A stretch of DNA of 64,000 nucleotides from the NCBI GenBank assembly GCA_028712795.1, contig JAQTPT010000006.1:1-64000 (forward strand). Direction: 5' to 3'. Positions within the stretch are counted from its first letter, which is position 1; every line of letters starts with the position of its first letter. Both the position numbers and the translations under genes were made by a program. The notes below the pieces were generated by a model that worked only from the letters and a program-made list of their open reading frames with translations, was not told the DNA's origin and ran no database searches. This document shows positions 1-8,510 of the stretch, one piece after another. Origin of the DNA: Methylococcales bacterium (GTDB lineage: Bacteria > Pseudomonadota > Gammaproteobacteria > Methylococcales > Methylomonadaceae).

Positions 1-17
1 CATGGTTAAGTCATGGC

Positions 18-47
18 ATAGAATGATGAATATATTTATCATTCTAT
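18..47. repeat. 30-bp near-perfect palindrome
   Basis: Ten-base arms (atagaatgat / atcattctat) flank an AT-rich centre that is also self-complementary except for one G/T pair (28/37). It lies just outside the ISAs1-type transposase gene and could be a terminator stem, an IS target or an end structure. No T-run follows on either strand, so the role is open. Confidence 0.5.
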
Positions 48-65
48 CTCATCTCATCTCATCTC
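46..65. repeat. short tandem repeat, four copies of ATCTC
   Basis: Four perfect copies of the pentamer ATCTC lie directly next to the palindrome at 18-47 and about 20 bases beyond the transposase stop codon. This may mark slippage at an insertion junction. It is too short to say more. Confidence 0.6.
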
Positions 66-85
66 ATTGAAATGTTCGTTTAATA

Positions 86-1267
86 TTAAAATACAAAAGG
101 TTGCGATTTTAAGGTAGCAGTATTAGCTTCTGGGGAGTCCGTAAATTTTTCTATAGTTGCTTGAAAGTTTTTCGTTCCAGTCTTTGACCAGCGTATCAAA
201 TTCATGGCAAAACACCGTAACTTACCCATGATTTGCGCTTGATTGCCATTTCCAACCTGAACACGGTCCTCGCCAAAAGTGACATCTAGCTGCCAATTGT
301 TGGACTCTACGCTCCAATGCCCGCGAATAGCGCTTGCTAAAGTTTCAACCGTGTACTGTTTGCTGTCATTCGGATAATTACTCAGATAGTAGGCGGTTTC
401 ATTGCTGGTTTTTTGACTCGATTGATTAAATGTTTCACGATTCATTACGATCAATTTTCTCAGGCCACTGGGCTGCCAACGGCTATCAATAGCCGATAAC
501 TGCAGGTTGTGCAGATGGGCTTGCCGTGTGGTAATGAAGCCATGACCGCAGTCATGATCAATGGATTCGGCTAGCGGTGGTTGTTCTGCTAAAACTCGAC
601 AATGTTCGAGCAATTTGGGCTGGTTTTCTTTTACTTGAATCAGGTAAAGGCCGCCAGCCTGTTCAACTTGTGTCATAGTTTCAGGATTACAATGATGGGC
701 GTCCAAGCTGATTTTACCGTTTTCCAAGCCAGTTTCTTTAAGAAATTCACGCATTACGGTGATTTCACTGGACTTGTCTCCGGTTTGGCGGGTTTGCGCC
801 ACATCGATTCGGCTCTCATGGGATACCGCATGAATAATGGCCTGTTTTTCACCTGACTTCAGTGTGCCTCTCATGACTTTGCCATCAGCGCTGATCCATT
901 CATCCCGAATCATTTGCACCGTTTGCTCCCCAAAACAGTCAGTAATCACGCAACTTAAAGCCAGCCAATCCAAATTGGCCAGCATTCTGGGCAAATGAGC
1001 ACGAGAAACCGGTGTAGCATCCTTATTTCCTGTCACCTCGCGTAGCCAATCAATTTTATTGGTCATGTAACGATGAATACCAGACACTTTTGAGCGTCCA
1101 ACTAAGGTAGCAAAAACGAAAGTAGCTAGTAAAAATGCCTGTGAGTGCCGTTTGCCACGGTTATCTCGGAGATCGGGTAAGGTTTTGAGTGCATCAATAA
1201 ATTTTATTTCGTTTAAGCCCAGTTCAATTTTAAGTTCGTTGTTATCCACTGCGGTTATGGTTGGCAT
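86..1267 (-). CDS. ISAs1 family transposase
   Basis: A 393-residue protein of usual length for ISAs1 (H-repeat-associated) transposases. The N-terminal DDE_Tnp_1-associated region carries the family-typical DLRDNRGKRHSQ stretch near residue 35. The putative catalytic acids sit in ISADGKVMRGT (about 130), ISLDAHHCNP (about 190) and the C-terminal block GHWSVESNNWQLDVTFGEDR. There is no frameshift, so it may still be active. I could not find matching terminal inverted repeats in the 85 bases beyond the stop or in the sequence beyond the start, so the element's ends are undefined. It borders a zone of degraded mobile DNA (1.3-2.8 kb). Confidence 0.9.
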   Translation of the reverse strand: MPTITAVDNNELKIELGLNEIKFIDALKTLPDLRDNRGKRHSQAFLLATFVFATLVGRSKVSGIHRYMTNKIDWLREVTGNKDATPVSRAHLPRMLANLDWLALSCVITDCFGEQTVQMIRDEWISADGKVMRGTLKSGEKQAIIHAVSHESRIDVAQTRQTGDKSSEITVMREFLKETGLENGKISLDAHHCNPETMTQVEQAGGLYLIQVKENQPKLLEHCRVLAEQPPLAESIDHDCGHGFITTRQAHLHNLQLSAIDSRWQPSGLRKLIVMNRETFNQSSQKTSNETAYYLSNYPNDSKQYTVETLASAIRGHWSVESNNWQLDVTFGEDRVQVGNGNQAQIMGKLRCFAMNLIRWSKTGTKNFQATIEKFTDSPEANTATLKSQPFVF

Positions 1268-1330
1268 GGTCTCATAAATTTAAATATTCACATTTTACAA
1301 TACGTCAATAAACTTTTTATGAGAAAACTG

Positions 1331-1430
1331 TGATGGTCCCCCGCCGCCGTCGCCCGCGCGGCGTTCGCTCTCGCCGCTCAGCGTCCTCATGCCGGCCTGC
1401 GCGCCGTGCCCGCGCGCAAATACCCGCTCA
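1331..1430. other. GC-rich patch of foreign composition
   Basis: About 100 bases consist almost entirely of G and C, with many CGCC/GCGC words, in a region that is otherwise AT-rich to balanced. It sits between the transposase gene and the broken RAYT gene. No protein family is recognisable in any frame. It is probably a fragment acquired from high-GC DNA. Confidence 0.5.
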
Positions 1431-1454
1431 TGGGATAGGAAAAACAAAGCCTTT

Positions 1455-2170
1455 GTTCGCGGTTTAACTGGATTTGTCATGCGTATTGCTTGATGAGCAA
1501 TCATTATCATGTGGTCGTGGAGACGGTGGAAGGCAATTTGTCCAAAGGCATGCGTCACTTGAATGGGGTGTACACGCAAACATTCAATCAGCGTCATCGG
1601 CGGCGTTGGTCATGTGTTTCAAGGCCGCTATAAAGCCATTCTGGTGGAAAAAGACAGTTATTTACTTGAGCTGTCTCGTTATGTGGTGTTGAATCCGGTC
1701 AGAGTGCAGATGGTCAAGGATGCAGCGGATTGGCCATGGAGCAGTTATCGAGCGACGATCGGTCAAGCGGCGTGATTGATTAAAAGCTTGCAAGTTGATG
1801 GATTGTTGAGCCAATTCGGTTCGGATCGAGAACAGGCGATTGAACGGTATCCAAATTTTGTCCGCGCCGGTATTGGATTGTCGCCCGTTTGGGAAAAACT
1901 GAAAAATCAGATTTTTCTCGGCGAAAAAATGTTCGTGGAAAGGTTACAAGCACAAATTCAAGCGGGATTGGGCGATTTAAAAGAAATCCCCAAGGCGCAG
2001 CGGAGAGCGCCAGGCAAACTGTTAAGCCACTATATTATATCGCAAACTTTCCCGATGCCAAGGAAGGTATGAAGGAAACCTACGCGAGCGGAGATTACAC
2101 CCTGCAGCAAATAGCGGATGCTTTTGGCGTACATTATTCAACAGTTAGTAGAGCGGTGAATAAGAGTTGA
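1455..2170 (+). pseudogene. REP-associated tyrosine transposase (RAYT / Y1_Tnp), degraded
   Basis: Segments in more than one frame together spell a RAYT protein. FNWICHAYCLMSNHYH, with the HxH metal motif, starts near 1465. GHVFQGRYKAILVEKD follows after a one-base insertion near 1600. The catalytic-Tyr region ELSRYVVLNPVR comes next, then an in-frame TGA at 1773-1775. A second frameshift near 2020-2040 leads to the C-terminal helix-turn-helix DYTLQQIADAFGVHYSTVS, ending at 2170. The N-terminus is missing; the GC-rich patch lies in its place. RAYTs act on REP-type palindromes, and two REP-like hairpins occur at 8213-8263 and 10090-10140. This copy cannot make a full protein. Confidence 0.85.
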
Positions 2171-2261
2171 TTTCAAAATGCTTGATTGCAAGGCCTAACC
2201 CAGGGGATTTCAAAAAAATGGGTCGTCGACGTCAAGCCGGTCGGCCGCTGCCGCCAGTCAC

Positions 2262-2396
2262 CTTTTACAGGCCAACGTCGATATTCGCACTATTCAGGAA
2301 TTGCTTGGCCACAGCGATTTGAAAACGACGATGATCTACACGCATACCGTACCAAGTCGGACCATCAAAGAAGCGAAAAGCCCGCTGGATTTCTGA
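2262..2396 (+). pseudogene. Integron-type tyrosine recombinase, C-terminal remnant
   Basis: The frame starting at 2262 reads [19 protein letters not shown] followed by [20 protein letters not shown], and stops at 2394-2396. This is the end of a tyrosine recombinase, containing the LLGH box and the catalytic Tyr of MIYTH. The [13 protein letters not shown] and TTMIYTH wording is most like integron integrases (IntI). The rest of the gene is absent and I saw no attC-like array nearby. The remaining sequence up to 2591 holds nothing I recognise. Confidence 0.75.
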
Positions 2397-2591
2397 GTCG
2401 AATTCTGTTTTTGGCGGCAATAGGCTAGTTTGCAGTCATTGATCAATCCATGCTCTGTGGCAGCTATTGGCCGTTTTTTGACTCTCAAGTAGCAATATTT
2501 ACTGTCAAATCTACGTCTGCTTTTGGACTTATACCAGATTCTTTGGACTTGGTAGATACCGCCAGCGATATTGTTTGCACCCAAAAAAATA

Positions 2592-2775
2592 GACATTGCC
2601 GAACGGAACGGTTCGGCTTTTCGGCGCGTACTGGCTTAGGCAGAATCTTTTAGCGACTGCGCTATCGCCTTGGAATCTTTCCAGGTGAAAACACCTTTTT
2701 CAAGGCTTAGGGCGTTACTCTCGCGAGTGACCCTGGCAGACCATTTGCCGTATGATGCGGATCCGGACTTGTCTG
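2592..2775 (-). pseudogene. DUF3175 gene fragment, partial duplicate of 9817-10000
   Basis: These 184 bases match 9817-10000 without gaps and with about five substitutions (roughly 97% identical). The copy covers the N-terminal part of the DUF3175 gene but ends just before its start codon. One substitution makes an in-frame stop, at the codon corresponding to GAA in the Ser-Ala-Glu-Ala part of the parent. It therefore cannot be expressed as the original protein. The high identity points to a recent duplication or gene conversion next to the mobile-element remnants at 1.3-2.4 kb. Confidence 0.9.
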
Positions 2776-2784
2776 CCAAAGCCT

Positions 2785-2805
2785 GCCGGATGTTATAAAT
2801 CCGGC
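2785..2805 (-). terminator. Hairpin downstream of the Deg protease gene
   Basis: Seven-base perfect arms (gccggat / atccggc) with a 7-base loop lie about 20 bases past the protease stop codon. No strong T-run follows on the minus strand, so intrinsic termination is only a possibility. Confidence 0.35.
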
Positions 2806-2825
2806 ATAACGGTTTGCAGAAAAAA

Positions 2826-3932
2826 TTAATATTCTTGAATGCGTCTGGTTGCGGCCATTGGTTTGGAAAGCCGCGCTTTTATATTTATTTCTTCATTATG
2901 ACGAAGAATGTCCAGACTCACTAAATCACCCACCTGCATTAACGCAATACGATTTCGTAGTTTGGTTGCGGATTCGATGGTTTGACCATTGACGGCAATG
3001 ACTACATCGCCTCGTTGCAAGCCCGCCTTTTGAGCTGGCGAACCTGGAATTATCCCGGCAATCACAGCGCCTTTTTGTTCTTTAATATTAAAGGCGCTGG
3101 CCAGAGCCGGGGTTAAATCCTGCATCTGAATACCCAGCTGCCCTCTTTTTATCTCACCGTACTGGCTAATCTGGTTAATAACCTGATTAGCCAGGTTTAT
3201 CGGAATGGCAAAACCGATACCGACATTGCCGCCACTGGGTCCAACTATGGCTGTATTAATACCGATAAGTTCGCCCTGAAGATTGACTAAAGCGCCCCCG
3301 GAGTTTCCGGGATTGATGGAAGCATCGGTTTGAATAAAGTCTTCATAGCCTTCAATACCCAGGCTGCTCCGCCCTAAAGCACTGACTATTCCCGAGGTTA
3401 CTGTCTGCCCCAAGCCGAATGGACTGCCTATAGCGACGACAAAATCGCCAACTCGCAATAAATCCGAATTACCTTTGGGCAGTTCGACCAGATTGTCGTG
3501 TTTAATCCTGATCAATGCGATATCAGTATTCTCATCGCTGCCTACCAAGGTCGCTTCAAAATTTTGACCGTCTTGCAAGGTTACGGTAATTTTGTCAGCT
3601 TTGTTGATCACATGGTTATTGGTAACAATATAGCCTTTTTTGGCATCAACGATAACGCCTGAGCCTAGACTTTGCTGTTCCCGCTCCAGAGGCACGTTCG
3701 GAATATCAAAAAATTGACGAAAAAACGGATCTTTCAACAAGGGATTTTCTTCATAACGAATACGTGTCCGGGTGGAAATATTCACTATTCCGGGAACTAC
3801 TGTTTTCAGCATGTCAGGCAAAGGATTATTCATGAGGGGTAAAGTTGCCCCCGCATTGCCTGGCAGCACCCCGATTAAAAAAGCAGCTGACAAAATCATC
3901 ATTCGAAAATATCTGTCTATTTTTATTTTCAT
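2826..3932 (-). CDS. Periplasmic Deg/Do-type serine protease with one PDZ domain
   Basis: A 368-residue trypsin-like protease of the HtrA/Deg family, which degrades misfolded envelope proteins. A Sec signal peptide covers about residues 1-29, ending near GNAGA. The catalytic triad is visible as H107 (TNNHVI), D137 (NTDIALIRI) and S211 (NPGNSGGAL). A single C-terminal PDZ domain (about 270-355, with GSPAQKAGLQRGDVV) follows. DegP/DegQ/MucD usually have two PDZ domains and about 450-475 residues. This one has DegS/AlgW-like architecture but apparently a cleavable signal peptide. ATG at 3932 has an AAGGTG ribosome site. It is a single gene, not flanked by mucA/rseA. Confidence 0.9.
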   Translation of the reverse strand: MKIKIDRYFRMMILSAAFLIGVLPGNAGATLPLMNNPLPDMLKTVVPGIVNISTRTRIRYEENPLLKDPFFRQFFDIPNVPLEREQQSLGSGVIVDAKKGYIVTNNHVINKADKITVTLQDGQNFEATLVGSDENTDIALIRIKHDNLVELPKGNSDLLRVGDFVVAIGSPFGLGQTVTSGIVSALGRSSLGIEGYEDFIQTDASINPGNSGGALVNLQGELIGINTAIVGPSGGNVGIGFAIPINLANQVINQISQYGEIKRGQLGIQMQDLTPALASAFNIKEQKGAVIAGIIPGSPAQKAGLQRGDVVIAVNGQTIESATKLRNRIALMQVGDLVSLDILRHNEEINIKARLSKPMAATRRIQEY

Positions 3933-4297
3933 GGTTGCACCTTTAATTAATTGCCAAGGTTAAATCGTGATAGAAGGTGGAATCTTTTGTTTGTAGCCCA
4001 TTTTGATAGTGTCAAAAACCTGAATTAGCCTGTAGGTGGCAATAAAACAACAACGGAATAAACAGGCATGGCATCCTCATTTAGCCATACACTGCTTATA
4101 AGGTAGTAAGTTTTGCTTGGAAAGCTGCCTCTTTCAACACTTGAATCAAAAAGTCTCTCTATTCTGATTGCATAAACAACAAATGCTGCGAACAGAATCT
4201 AATGAATCATTGATAATCCTACAGCGCCAAATCATGGCCCGGGTGTTCTGATGGTTTTTTATTATAAGCAACTCTCCCACGCATCCCCCGATTTCGT
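3933..4297. other. Intergenic gap, no gene seen
   Basis: 365 bases between the protease and PsiE-family genes. The end next to the protease start carries its ribosome site (AAGGTG) and presumably its promoter. I see no RNA gene, repeat or convincing small ORF in the rest. Confidence 0.5.
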
Positions 4298-4786
4298 TTA
4301 ATTGCTTTCTAAATCACTCAGGCGGTCATCCCGCTCGCGCATCAACCAGTAGACGATGCCCAGTGCCAGGGTAATTGCCGCCAAAGCCTCAATTTGGCCT
4401 GAGGTTATTTGATGGAGATCCATAATGATAACCTTTCGCGCCAAAGCAAGTATGGCAATCAACAGGACTGTTTTAACCTGAATGATGTTTTGTTTACGCA
4501 TGGCAACCAGATGAATTGTGTGATTGAACTCCATAGCAATCAACAAGGTCATGATTTCTCCAAATAACGATTGAAATACCTCGTGTTCAAGCGGATTCAG
4601 AAACCCGAATAGTAAGTCGTGGATGATGCCTGCGCTCAGGCGATACATAGCCACAAGCATGATAAGGCTCACCAAAATAGTAAGTATTAACGCGACAAGG
4701 TGCTCGAATCGCTGATACCAGGTCAGTGCGAGCAACTGCTTAATAAAATTAAGCCATTGGTTCTGCACGATCTTTCTTATTGTCAT
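4298..4786 (-). CDS. PsiE family membrane protein
   Basis: A 162-residue inner-membrane protein with about four hydrophobic helices (roughly residues 30-50, 80-98, 105-120 and 130-148) and the LTWYQRFEHLVALIL start typical of the PsiE (phosphate-starvation-inducible E) family. Function is unknown in the family; in E. coli psiE is controlled by PhoB and CRP. No Pho box is visible upstream here, unlike the porin at 26764. ATG at 4786 is preceded by AGGG. It is transcribed alone, with groEL upstream on the same strand. Confidence 0.85.
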   Translation of the reverse strand: MTIRKIVQNQWLNFIKQLLALTWYQRFEHLVALILTILVSLIMLVAMYRLSAGIIHDLLFGFLNPLEHEVFQSLFGEIMTLLIAMEFNHTIHLVAMRKQNIIQVKTVLLIAILALARKVIIMDLHQITSGQIEALAAITLALGIVYWLMRERDDRLSDLESN

Positions 4787-4949
4787 CGCATCAACCCTTC
4801 TCTATTATTAAAAACGCCTGAAAACGGGCAATAAACATTATTTTTTGCAATTATTCAAAAGCATTAAGCTATCTCAAATTTGCAGAGAAACACGTTGTTT
4901 AATCTGATTGAGTGAAAGCAAAAATAATAAAAAATTTTGCAAATCAATC

Positions 4950-4975
4950 GGGCGGATCCCATCGGCAATCCGCCC
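4950..4975 (-). terminator. groEL terminator
   Basis: Perfect 8-base stem gggcggat / atccgccc with a 10-base loop. On the minus strand it is followed by an AT-rich tract with runs of T (complement of 4920-4945). It lies 12 bases after the groEL stop codon. Confidence 0.85.
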
Positions 4976-4987
4976 TAAAAAGTCAAA

Positions 4988-6616
4988 TTACATCATTTCA
5001 TCCATGCCGGCCCCAGGATATCCGCCGGGTTTTTCCTCTTTAGGCAGTTCCGCGATCATCGCTTCAGTCGTTAATAGTAAACCTGCTATGGATGAGGCAT
5101 TTTGCAATGCGAAGCGGGTGACCTTGGTGGGATCCAAAATACCCATTTCGAACATGTCGCCAAATTCTCCGGTGGCGGCGTTATAACCGAAGTTGCCTTT
5201 ACCGTCGGCGCATTGATTGACGATTACAGAGGGCTCCACACCGGCATTTTGAACAATCTGGCGCAAGGGCTCTTCAATCACGCGGCTCAGGATTTTTATG
5301 CCTACTTTCTGATCGTCATTATCGCCGCTCATGTTTTTAATGACCTTCTGGCAACGCAGCAAGGCAATCCCTCCGCCGGGAACCACGCCTTCTTCGACGG
5401 CGGCTCGGGTGGCGTGCAAGGCATCTTCTACGCGGGCTTTTTTCTCCTTCATTTCAACTTCGGTAGCGGCGCCGATTTTAATCACCGCCACTCCGCCAGC
5501 CAGCTTCGCCAAACGTTCCTGAAGCTTTTCCTTGTCATAGCTGGATGTCGTATCATCAATCTGCTGGCGAATCTGTTTGACTCTTGCCTTGATTTCGTGA
5601 TCCAAGCCAGCGCCATTGATGAGAGTGGTGTTGTCCTTGGTGATCTGGACTTTTTTGGCGCGGCCCAAATCATCGAGCTGAGTTTTTTCAAGGCTAAGGC
5701 CAACTTCCTCGGAAATGACCTTGCCGCCAGTGAGAACGGCAATATCTTCCAGCATGGCTTTGCGCCGGTCGCCAAACCCGGGCGCTTTAACGCCCGCCAT
5801 CTTGATGATGCCGCGCAAATTGTTGACAACCATCGTTGCCAGGGCTTCGCCTTCAATATCTTCGGCGATGATCAATAGAGGCTTGCCAGCTTTGGCAATG
5901 TTTTCCAGCAATGGCAATAATTCCCTGATATTGGAAATTTTCTTGTCGTGTAACAGGATATAAGGATCCTCAAGCTCTACGCTCATGGTTTCCTTGTTAC
6001 TGACGAAATAGGGTGACAAGTAGCCGCGATCAAACTGCATGCCTTCAACGACTTCCAGTTCGTTTTGCATGCTTGAACCGTCCTCGACGGTGATGACGCC
6101 TTCTTTGCCAACCTTGTCCATCGCATCGGCAATAATCTGGCCGATATCGGCGTCGGCATTAGCGGAAATGGTGCCGACCTGAGCAATAGATTTACTGTCC
6201 GCGCAAGGCACCGAAATAGCTTTCAGCTCCTCGACGACAGCAATGACCGCCTTGTCGATACCCCGCTTGATATCCATCGGATTGGCGCCTGCTGCTACTG
6301 ATTTCATGCCTTCGCGAAAAATAGCCTCGGCCAGCACGGTGGCGGTGGTGGTGCCGTCTCCAGCAACATCAGAGGTTTTGGAAGCGACTTCTTTTACCAT
6401 CTGCGCGCCCATGTTTTCGAACTTGTTTTTAAGAGTAATTTCCTTCGCAACCGATACCCCGTCCTTGGTTACCGTTGGCGCGCCATAACTCTTTTCCAGC
6501 ACGACATTGCGCCCTTTGGGCCCCAGCGTCTGTTTAACGGCTTTTGCCAGAATAGAAACACCTGCCGCCATTTGGTGACGGGCATCATCTGAAAAAATAA
6601 CTTCTTTAGCTGACAT
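4988..6616 (-). CDS. groL: Chaperonin GroEL
   Basis: A 542-residue 60-kDa chaperonin that folds cytosolic proteins with GroES in an ATP-driven double ring. It shows VGPKGRNV-type ATP binding ([16 protein letters not shown]), the [10 protein letters not shown] signature, EEGVVPGGG near residue 410 and a short Gly/Met tail ending GMDEMM. I chose ATG at 6616, which has a GAGG ribosome site; a TTG two codons upstream is less likely. It is preceded by groES on the same strand (44-base gap) and followed by a strong terminator, so the pair forms a groESL operon under the sigma32-like promoter at 7039-7067. Confidence 0.98.
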   Translation of the reverse strand: MSAKEVIFSDDARHQMAAGVSILAKAVKQTLGPKGRNVVLEKSYGAPTVTKDGVSVAKEITLKNKFENMGAQMVKEVASKTSDVAGDGTTTATVLAEAIFREGMKSVAAGANPMDIKRGIDKAVIAVVEELKAISVPCADSKSIAQVGTISANADADIGQIIADAMDKVGKEGVITVEDGSSMQNELEVVEGMQFDRGYLSPYFVSNKETMSVELEDPYILLHDKKISNIRELLPLLENIAKAGKPLLIIAEDIEGEALATMVVNNLRGIIKMAGVKAPGFGDRRKAMLEDIAVLTGGKVISEEVGLSLEKTQLDDLGRAKKVQITKDNTTLINGAGLDHEIKARVKQIRQQIDDTTSSYDKEKLQERLAKLAGGVAVIKIGAATEVEMKEKKARVEDALHATRAAVEEGVVPGGGIALLRCQKVIKNMSGDNDDQKVGIKILSRVIEEPLRQIVQNAGVEPSVIVNQCADGKGNFGYNAATGEFGDMFEMGILDPTKVTRFALQNASSIAGLLLTTEAMIAELPKEEKPGGYPGAGMDEMM

Positions 6617-6660
6617 TATCAATTACCTCTAAGTGGAATTAAGATGGATAAGCAGTTCAA

Positions 6661-6951
6661 TCATGCTTCAAGAACGGCCATGATGTCGCTTTCACGCATG
6701 ACCAGAACTTTTTCATCGCCTATTTTGACTTCATTACCGGCGTATTTACCGTACAACACTTTGTCACCGACCTTAACGTCCAATGGACAAAGGGCTCCAT
6801 TATCTAAAATCTTCCCTTTGCCAATGGCGATAATCTCACCTTTTACCGGTTTTTCCGCTGCTGAATCAGGTATTACAATACCGCCGGGAGTGATTTTATC
6901 TTCTTCGCAGCGCTTGATAACAACGCGATCATACAAGGGGGTAATATTCAT
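6661..6951 (-). CDS. groS: Co-chaperonin GroES
   Basis: A 96-residue GroES, the heptameric lid of the GroEL chamber. [14 protein letters not shown], the mobile-loop region [17 protein letters not shown] (about residues 18-34) and the C-terminal [12 protein letters not shown] are all typical. An in-frame start 29 codons upstream would add a sequence unlike any GroES. ATG at 6951 has a GGAG ribosome site and gives the family length. Confidence 0.97.
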   Translation of the reverse strand: MNITPLYDRVVIKRCEEDKITPGGIVIPDSAAEKPVKGEIIAIGKGKILDNGALCPLDVKVGDKVLYGKYAGNEVKIGDEKVLVMRESDIMAVLEA

Positions 6952-7038
6952 TTTGTCTTTCTCCAACCAACTGTAATTAAAGTATAAATAATAAATAACT
7001 AGTTCAAGTACAGCGCTATTCAAGCGAATACGCTGCAA

Positions 7039-7067
7039 CGATAAGGCTGTTTTTTATAATTTCAAGG
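7039..7067 (-). promoter_or_regulatory. Candidate sigma32 heat-shock promoter for groESL
   Basis: On the minus strand CCTTGAA (complement of 7061-7067), a 14-base spacer and CCTTATCG (complement of 7039-7046) resemble the RpoH consensus CTTGAA-N13-15-CCCCATNT. It lies about 90 bases before the groES start. The same -35 word and spacer occur before htpG. There is no CIRCE (HrcA) palindrome here. Confidence 0.65.
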
Positions 7068-7162
7068 CTCTGTTTTCGGTAACCTTGATGTTTGATTAAT
7101 GGCTGGCCAATCTGACTAGCCAGTTAATTCATCTGATCGAAAGAAAAAGATCCGTGGTAAGT

Positions 7163-7315
7163 TTAATTTTCCAAAATATTTCTGAACCATTTCGGGTTAA
7201 AAAATAAAATATAAATCATGAAAACTTCGGGAACAGGTATGACAAGAACAAAATAATGAAAAATTATCAGCGATACGCCGATTAATAGACGAAGTAAGAG
7301 TTTTCCTGGTTTCAT
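7163..7315 (-). CDS. Small membrane protein, 50 residues
   Basis: An ORF of 50 codons from ATG at 7315 to TAA at 7163-7165, with a GGGGGA ribosome site. The product starts MKPGKLLLRLLIGVSLIIFH and has two hydrophobic stretches (about residues 6-26 and 29-40), separated by PVPEV, with basic residues at the N-terminus and near the end (NPKWFRN). That is a believable topology for a small inner-membrane protein. It stands alone between Hsp20 and groES, a stress context. I do not recognise a family. Confidence 0.6.
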   Translation of the reverse strand: MKPGKLLLRLLIGVSLIIFHYFVLVIPVPEVFMIYILFFNPKWFRNILEN

Positions 7316-7586
7316 GGCGTCCCCCGCTTTTACAGAATCGTTATACAGTCATGGATTCCCTGCAAAAATGCCTTCACAGCTAACATTTTTGAATTTCTTG
7401 ATGACATGAATTTACCTATTCCGTAAATCGATCCTGTTTATTCTCCAACTATTAAACAGAACACAATTTCCCAGCGTTTAACTTGTTGGTTTATCTAAAA
7501 AGATGGTGGCTGCACTAACTTTTCTCAAAGGTATTTATCGTCCCTGATTAATACCCCCTGGAAATAAGTAGCCAGCAGAATCCAGA

Positions 7587-8075
7587 CTATTTAATCTCTA
7601 TGGTTTTGCGCTTGCTTTTTTCTGTTTTGGGAAGGGTCACGGTCAAGATGCCGTCTTTGAAAGATGCTTTTGCATTGGCATCATCGACATTATCGGGTAA
7701 AGAAACCGTGCGCTGAAATTCCCCCCGCGCTATCTCGCGGCGAAAATACTTGCCTTTTTCTTCTTCTTTCTTTTCTTCCTTGGTAGAAGTTCGGATGGTG
7801 ATTGTCTGATTATTGATGGTTACCTCCAGATCTTCTTTTTTAATACCGGGCAATGCAGCCTGAACCTCTATTTCATTGTCATGATCGATAATATCAACTT
7901 TTGGGAAGCCTCTTTCAAGGCCGGCAGGGACATTCCAATCTAACAGTCGCGGCCATCTGCGTGTGAGAAAATCATCAAAAAAGTTATCAAACTCATCAAA
8001 TGACAGCAAACTGCCGAATGGTGTTCTGGGCAATAATTCAGAACTTTTTTTAGTGTCTACTTCTTTACTTGTCAT
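7587..8075 (-). CDS. Small heat-shock protein, Hsp20/alpha-crystallin family
   Basis: A 162-residue ATP-independent holdase that binds unfolding proteins in the cytosol. The alpha-crystallin domain spans about residues 55-150, starting at FPKVDIIDHDNEIEVQAALPG and containing the A-x-x-x-(n)-G-v-L-like end FKDGILTVTLPK. The C-terminal tail has an I-x-I oligomerisation motif (TIEIK). The loop with repeated EEKKEEEKGKYF is typical of proteobacterial class A proteins. ATG at 8075 has an AGGAGG ribosome site. It is monocistronic and lies near groESL and htpG. Confidence 0.95.
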   Translation of the reverse strand: MTSKEVDTKKSSELLPRTPFGSLLSFDEFDNFFDDFLTRRWPRLLDWNVPAGLERGFPKVDIIDHDNEIEVQAALPGIKKEDLEVTINNQTITIRTSTKEEKKEEEKGKYFRREIARGEFQRTVSLPDNVDDANAKASFKDGILTVTLPKTEKSKRKTIEIK

Positions 8076-8212
8076 AACAACCTCCTGAAAATAAATAAAA
8101 AGTGTCAGCCTGACCTGTATTGGAGGCTTATGCCATCAATGTCAGGCAGTCTCAAGTTATACTCCGCGTGGTCATTTTTCCGGATTTATGGTCGAGTCAT
8201 TTTATTCGAGCG

Positions 8213-8263
8213 CAAGGCGCGGAAACAGGCGCATAGCTGGCTATGCAACTGTTTTTGGAACGC
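8213..8263 (+). repeat. REP-like 51-bp hairpin, copy A
   Basis: Starts caaggcg, ends aacgc and has gcgcatagctggctatg at the centre. The flanks pair (ggaaacag with ctgttttt, allowing G-T pairs), so the whole element folds as one long hairpin. It has the same length and ends as the inverted copy at 10090-10140, with the stem bases changed in a compensating way. Likely a dispersed REP/RAYT-type repeat. Confidence 0.8.
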
Positions 8264-8327
8264 CGCTACCGGATAAAACGGCCCAGTCAGCAAATCGCTT
8301 ATGTGGCCGAGCGAAGTATATGCATCC

Positions 8328-8510
8328 TTACAGTAAAAACTCCTGTTCCGCTTCAAACCAGTCTTCCAGTTCATGACCTGGTTCAAAGCCTCTTCTTTCT
8401 GCCTTGTAATAGGCAAGTTCAGCAATCCTGGCGTCGCGATCCGGCAGGCATATCGTATCGCCGGAAGCCTCTAAAACGGCATTTACTTCATTTTTAACTT
8501 TTATACCCAT
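8328..8510 (-). CDS. DUF2934 domain protein
   Basis: A 60-residue protein. The C-terminal half, ARIAELAYYKAERRGFEPG followed by HELEDWFEAEQEF, is the DUF2934 signature, a short helical domain of unknown function found mostly in methylotrophs and other proteobacteria. ATG at 8510 has a GAGGTG ribosome site. It is monocistronic, in a cluster of stress-type genes. A CGTATA-N6-TATAC motif lies about 300 bases upstream. Confidence 0.85.
   Translation of the reverse strand: MGIKVKNEVNAVLEASGDTICLPDRDARIAELAYYKAERRGFEPGHELEDWFEAEQEFLL

Noticed and set aside
86..1267. Terminal inverted repeats of the ISAs1 element
   Set aside because: I compared the flanks on both sides and found no convincing matching ends, so no element boundaries are given.
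1295..1597. 100-codon minus-strand ORF over the GC-rich patch
   Set aside because: High GC removes stop codons by chance. The ORF also runs antisense to the RAYT remnant.
4787..4870. Pho box before the PsiE-family gene
   Set aside because: No CTGTNAT/CTGTNAC half-sites at 11-base spacing on either strand.
5102..5878. 258-codon ORF opposite groEL
   Set aside because: A shadow of groEL codon structure on the opposite strand; groEL itself is unmistakable.
8076..8180. RNA thermometer or sigma32 promoter before hsp20
   Set aside because: A long-range pairing (gcctgac / gtcaggc) and a CTTGAG word exist, but no clear ROSE/fourU pairing to the ribosome site and no good -10 match.
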